Source: Chloroflexota bacterium (GTDB lineage Bacteria; Chloroflexota; Anaerolineae; Aggregatilineales; Phototrophicaceae). From it: a stretch of DNA of 64,000 bases. The stretch lies in the NCBI GenBank assembly GCA_011525385.1, contig WTGF01000086.1, forward strand, positions 1 through 64,000, given 5' to 3'. Both the position numbers and the translations under genes were made by a program. Every line of letters starts with the position of its first letter. Positions within the stretch are counted from its first letter, which is position 1. Below are positions 60,599 to 64,000 of the stretch, piece by piece. The notes beneath the pieces are model-generated. The model made no database searches and had not been told where the DNA came from. It saw only the letters and a program-made list of their open reading frames with translations.

Positions 60599-62398
60599 TC
60601 ATTCGTCCAGGCTTAATAGCGCCATGAAGGCCTCTTGCGGCAGCTCTACAGAGCCGATCATCTTCATGCGCTTCTTGCCTTTTTTTTGCTTTTCCAGCAG
60701 TTTCTTTTTTCGCGTGACGTCTCCGCCATAGCACTTTGCCAGCACATCTTTCCTGAGCGCTTTTACATTTGCGCGCGAGATCACCCGTTTGCCGACAGCG
60801 GCTTGCACCGGCACCGTGAACATCTGCCGCGGGATCAATTTCTTTAGCCTGGTGATCAAACGCTGGCCACGGTGATAGGCATCGTCGCGATGGCAAATCA
60901 TGGCCAGAGCATCGACCGGCTCGCCATTGACCAAGACGTCAATCTTGACCAGGTCGCCAGTACGATATTCTTCAAACTGATAGTCGAGACTGGCATAACC
61001 CTGGGTCACGCTTTTGAGTTTGTCATAGAAGTCGATGATTATTTCCGACAGCGGTATGGAGAAATGCAAGATAACCCGCGACGCGTCGAGGTATTCGGTC
61101 GTTTCGTAGAGTCCGCGCTTGTTGATTACCAGATCCATGACCGCTCCGATATATGTTTGCGGCGCGTAAATCTGGATCTTCATCCAGGGTTCCTGGATTT
61201 CGACGATCCCGTTTTCGTCAGGCAGCAAAGCCGGGCTGTCTATCAGGGCTGTCTCGCCATTTTTTTGTAGTACGCGGTATTCGACGCTGGGCGCCGTGGC
61301 CAGGATATCCAGGTCGTATTCGCGCTCCAGGCGCTCCTGTACGATCTCCATGTGGAACAATCCCAGGAAGCCCGCTCGAAAACCGAAATTCAGGGCCTGG
61401 GATGTTTCCGGTTCAAAGACCAGGGAAGCGTCGTTGAGCTGAAGCTTGTCAAGCGCATCACGCAAATCGGCGTAGTCTTCGTTGTTCGTTGGGTAGATAC
61501 CGGCAAACACCATCGGCTTGACCATCTCGTAGCCGGGCAAGGGTACCAGACTGCCTTTGTTCGCCAAGGTAACGGTGTCGCCGACACGGCATTCCCGGAC
61601 GGTTTTCAGACCGGTGGCGATATAACCTACTTCTCCGGCGCGCAAGTCGTCAACGGCGCGCATGATGGGGTCGAAGACGCCGATTTCCACTGGCTCAAAG
61701 CGAGCGCCTGTCGCGACGAGCTTGAGCATTTGACGGCGATTGATCGCGCCGTCCACCACGCGCACGTAGGCAATGACACCTTTGTAGGCATCGTAGTGCG
61801 AATCAAAGACGAGGGCGCGGAATGGCTGCCCGGCATCGGTTGAGGGCGGGGGCACTTCGACGAGCACTTTTTCCAGCAGGTCACGCACGCCGATGCCATT
61901 CTTAGCCGAAATGCAGGACATTTCCTTCGCTGGCGTACCGAGCAGCTCTTCCACATCACCGGCCACGTCGCCCGGCTGTGCCGCAGGCAAATCGATCTTG
62001 TTGATGACCGGAATGATCTCCAGGTCTTGTTCCAATGCCAAATAGACATTAGAGAGCGTTTGCGCTTCGATCCCCTGGCTGGCATCGACGACAAGAATCG
62101 CACCCTCGCAGGCTTGCAATGCTCTGCTCACTTCGTATGTGAAATCGACATGCCCCGGGGTGTCTATCAGGTTGATCGTATACTGCTTGCCGTCGTCGGC
62201 GGCGTAGAGCATTCTCACTGCAGAGGCCTTGATCGTGACGCCACGTTCGCGTTCCAGCGCCATGCTGTCCAGCAATTGTTCTTGCATCTCGCGCGCGGCA
62301 ACTGTATTGGTCAGTTCCAGCAAACGATCCGCCAAGGTGCTCTTGCCGTGATCAACATGGGCTATGATACAGAAGTTGCGGATTTGATCGATTTCCAT
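60599..62398 (-). CDS. lepA: Elongation factor 4 (LepA), ribosome back-translocating GTPase
   Basis: 599 residues from ATG 62398. GTPase motifs: AHVDHGKST (G1, near residue 14-22), GVTIKA (G2), DTPGHVDF (G3) and NKIDLP (G4). The LepA-specific C-terminal domain with KCYGGDVTRKKKLLEKQKKGKKRMK is intact. Family proteins start just before IRNFCIIAH, hence 62398; a start at 62446 would add 16 residues and has no ribosome binding site. It is convergent with cinA, and tlyA lies upstream on the same strand. Confidence 0.95.
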   Translation of the reverse strand: MEIDQIRNFCIIAHVDHGKSTLADRLLELTNTVAAREMQEQLLDSMALERERGVTIKASAVRMLYAADDGKQYTINLIDTPGHVDFTYEVSRALQACEGAILVVDASQGIEAQTLSNVYLALEQDLEIIPVINKIDLPAAQPGDVAGDVEELLGTPAKEMSCISAKNGIGVRDLLEKVLVEVPPPSTDAGQPFRALVFDSHYDAYKGVIAYVRVVDGAINRRQMLKLVATGARFEPVEIGVFDPIMRAVDDLRAGEVGYIATGLKTVRECRVGDTVTLANKGSLVPLPGYEMVKPMVFAGIYPTNNEDYADLRDALDKLQLNDASLVFEPETSQALNFGFRAGFLGLFHMEIVQERLEREYDLDILATAPSVEYRVLQKNGETALIDSPALLPDENGIVEIQEPWMKIQIYAPQTYIGAVMDLVINKRGLYETTEYLDASRVILHFSIPLSEIIIDFYDKLKSVTQGYASLDYQFEEYRTGDLVKIDVLVNGEPVDALAMICHRDDAYHRGQRLITRLKKLIPRQMFTVPVQAAVGKRVISRANVKALRKDVLAKCYGGDVTRKKKLLEKQKKGKKRMKMIGSVELPQEAFMALLSLDE

Positions 62399-62464
62399 GT
62401 TTGTCTTTGTTCCAGCCTCTTTGCGGTCATTATCATCGATTATCAATCAATGGAGTAGGGCTAG

Positions 62465-63256
62465 CTACGACGTGGAATCAACCAGGCGCCGGATGATAGC
62501 GAGAACCTCGCTGCCTGAACAGCTTGCCCCACTGTTGCGAAGCCACATCAAGAATTCTACGTTGCCCTTCTTGCCGGTAATGGGCGAGCGCATCAGATCT
62601 AGGACCGAGAAGCCGTGCGACGTGGCGTATAGCGCGATCTCTCGCAAGACGCGCCTGTGCACGGCTGGATCTTTGATGATGCCGCCTTTGCCGACATCCG
62701 ATTTGCCGGCTTCGAACTGTGGTTTGACCAGGACAACAAGATCGGCCTGGGGCAACAGCCATCCCTTGGCCGGAGGCAAGATATGCCGCAGGGAGATGAA
62801 TGAAACGTCGACGACGAGCAATCCGACGAGTTCGCCAAGCGAATCCAGATTACGGGCATTCGTCCGTTCCAGCAGGCGTACGCGCTCGTCTTGTCGTAAT
62901 CTGTAGTCGAGTATGCCGCTGCCAACATCTATAGCGTGAACTCGGGCTGCACCCGCCTGCAGCAGGCAATCCGTAAAGCCACCCGTGCTGGCGCCGACAT
63001 CAGCGCAAGCTTTCCCCCTGGCATCGATTTTGAATTCGCGCAGAGCCGCTTCCAGCTTGAGCCCGGCGCGACTGACATAGCGCTGTTTCTCCTTGAGCCG
63101 AATGCATACATCCCTGGTAACCAAAGTGCCGGGTTTGTCTATGAGTTTGCCATCAACACTTACCTCGGCGGCCATAATCATGGCGGCAGCCTTATTGCGA
63201 CTATCGGCAAATTCCCGTTCGACGAGCAGCACGTCCAGTCTTCGCTTGTTAGTCAT
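62465..63256 (-). CDS. tlyA: TlyA-family rRNA 2'-O-methyltransferase
   Basis: 263 residues. An N-terminal S4 RNA-binding domain (about 4-65; RRLDVLLVEREFADSR, VSVDGKLIDKPG) is followed by a FtsJ/RrmJ-like methyltransferase: ADVGASTGGFTDCLLQAGA is the SAM motif, then DVSFISL and LVKPQFEAGK with the catalytic Lys. Homologues methylate 16S and 23S rRNA ribose; some were called hemolysin A. The start overlaps the stop of the upstream gene by 8 bases. Confidence 0.92.
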   Translation of the reverse strand: MTNKRRLDVLLVEREFADSRNKAAAMIMAAEVSVDGKLIDKPGTLVTRDVCIRLKEKQRYVSRAGLKLEAALREFKIDARGKACADVGASTGGFTDCLLQAGAARVHAIDVGSGILDYRLRQDERVRLLERTNARNLDSLGELVGLLVVDVSFISLRHILPPAKGWLLPQADLVVLVKPQFEAGKSDVGKGGIIKDPAVHRRVLREIALYATSHGFSVLDLMRSPITGKKGNVEFLMWLRNSGASCSGSEVLAIIRRLVDSTS

Positions 63257-64000
63257 TTAAGTAACCGCGAACCAATTCCATCGTGATATCGACAGCGCGC
63301 TGATCGGGCTCGAATTGAAAGCTATCCGCGGCGAGTGGCAGGTAGCCGTCCGCGGCAACAATGACGCTATACGGCGTATTTGCCGCCAGTGGCCTGGCAA
63401 ATTGAAAATCGCCGTTACGGTCAGTCATTGAAGTGGCGAAGACTTGCTCTTCTTTCCATTCAAACTCGCTTGCCGAATAATCTTCACTTATCAGGACGAT
63501 TGTCACGTTTGCTATTCCGGTCAACGTTGCGGCATCCAGCACAGTCCCGCGCAGCAAGGTCCCTTCGTATTCGGCCAGGCGATCAATCGGCAATTGCCCG
63601 ATGCCTACGGTTCCTTCAATTGCCAAAATCTGTAGATTATTCACGAGCAATTGCAATTGATATTTGCCGTCTGGAGGCGAGTCAACTGATAGCATAAAGT
63701 CGGATCCGCTTTCTACTGTTACCCAGGGATATGTCGATTCGAAAAACGGCAAATCGTCAACCAACCAGCGGGCCGTCCAGTCCGTGCCGGCCGCGATCTC
63801 CTGCCAATCGAACAGGGCAAAAATAGACGGTACAGCTTCTGTAAACGCTGACGATGCAATCGAGTCTCTGGCGTCAAAGACGCTTGACGCAGAAACATAG
63901 CGCCCGTTAGAGAATACAGCGGGAAGCGGGCCGCCTGTACTCCCAGCGACGACGAAATCCGAGGTAGCGGATAGAACGCGATCGAGGTAAAGCTCCAGAC
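63249..64000 (-). CDS. Secreted-type protein with carboxypeptidase-regulatory-like domain, partial
   Basis: The reading frame is open to the window edge, so the N-terminus is missing. About 250 residues are visible. The C-terminal ~100 residues (GTLLRGTVLDAATLTGIANVTIVLI, TDRNGDFQFARPL, YSVIVAADGYLPLA) fit a carboxypeptidase-regulatory-like or SdrD B-like beta-sandwich, common in extracellular proteins. Upstream parts (WQEIAAGTDWTARWLVDDLPFF, DFMLSVDSPPDGKYQLQLLVNN) look like another beta-rich region. The stop overlaps the tlyA start, so the two are probably transcribed together. Function is unknown. Confidence 0.7.
   Translation of the reverse strand, partial: LELYLDRVLSATSDFVVAGSTGGPLPAVFSNGRYVSASSVFDARDSIASSAFTEAVPSIFALFDWQEIAAGTDWTARWLVDDLPFFESTYPWVTVESGSDFMLSVDSPPDGKYQLQLLVNNLQILAIEGTVGIGQLPIDRLAEYEGTLLRGTVLDAATLTGIANVTIVLISEDYSASEFEWKEEQVFATSMTDRNGDFQFARPLAANTPYSVIVAADGYLPLAADSFQFEPDQRAVDITMELVRGYLND

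Noticed and set aside
62898-63286. Plus-strand ORF opposite tlyA
   Set aside because: Shadow of tlyA, without motifs or initiation signals.

Overview
This window looks like a chromosomal segment of a moderately GC-rich Chloroflexota bacterium, probably from the Anaerolineae side. That assignment is inference. It rests on a mevalonate operon with archaeal-type HMG-CoA synthase, thiolase and DUF35 partners, a fused NuoCD in a small complex I cluster, many TTG starts, a Thr/Pro-rich surface protein next to an LCP enzyme, and a selenocysteine-containing SelD. Most genes are ordinary housekeeping genes. The accessory material lies at about 13.5-15.3 kb (an intact IS1182-like element), 30-42 kb (a sensor, a giant repeat protein and an LCP enzyme) and 42-50.6 kb (an island bounded by IS5-like ends).

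Layout. argH (0.3-1.7 kb) is followed by a tiny membrane ORF with its own promoter and terminator. Next is a nearly complete branched-chain amino acid block on the + strand: ilvE-ilvB-ilvN-ilvC-leuA-leuC-leuD-cimA-leuB (2.3-13.5 kb; ilvD is not here). The presence of cimA means 2-oxobutyrate for isoleucine can be made from pyruvate and acetyl-CoA through the shared LeuCD and LeuB steps. After the IS come murA (-), a SAM-I riboswitch with terminator controlling a plant-like cystathionine gamma-synthase, threonine synthase (-) and homoserine kinase (+). These three genes surround the O-phosphohomoserine branch point. Then come iscX-nuoB-nuoCD-nuoI and an Mrp-type Fe-S carrier, a small membrane protein, a STAS protein, a class-A-beta-lactamase-like serine hydrolase and a Nudix hydrolase.

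From 30.1 to 42.0 kb lie a 7-TM/GAF/coiled-coil/HATPase protein lacking the phosphoacceptor His, a ~2,300-residue membrane-anchored protein with about 42 Thr-rich tandem repeats and a LysM domain, and an LytR-CpsA-Psr enzyme. They look like one cell-surface module. Directly after it, 41,963-50,632 is bounded by 14-bp inverted IS5-like ends and flanked on both sides by CTAG. It carries half an IS5 transposase, a broken PIN toxin with an intact antitoxin, a PotABCD-like importer joined to nucleoside phosphorylase and adenine deaminase, several gene fragments, and the 3' tip of an IS5 transposase.

The right part holds tRNA-Pro(GGG), selD with an in-frame UGA (Sec17), a serine-palmitoyltransferase-like enzyme (-), a small membrane protein and the mevalonate operon (class II HMG-CoA reductase, HMG-CoA synthase, thiolase homologue, split DUF35). 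It ends with a sugar-importer ATPase (-), CinA (+), lepA (-), tlyA (-) and a partial secreted-type protein (-). Two observations deserve most attention. The thiolase homologue of the mevalonate operon has lost both the nucleophilic Cys and the GHP-motif His, and its DUF35 partner is split and lacks zinc-ribbon cysteines. In addition, a ~95-bp dispersed element in four copies shows compensatory changes in a hairpin, which suggests a structured RNA or DNA element.
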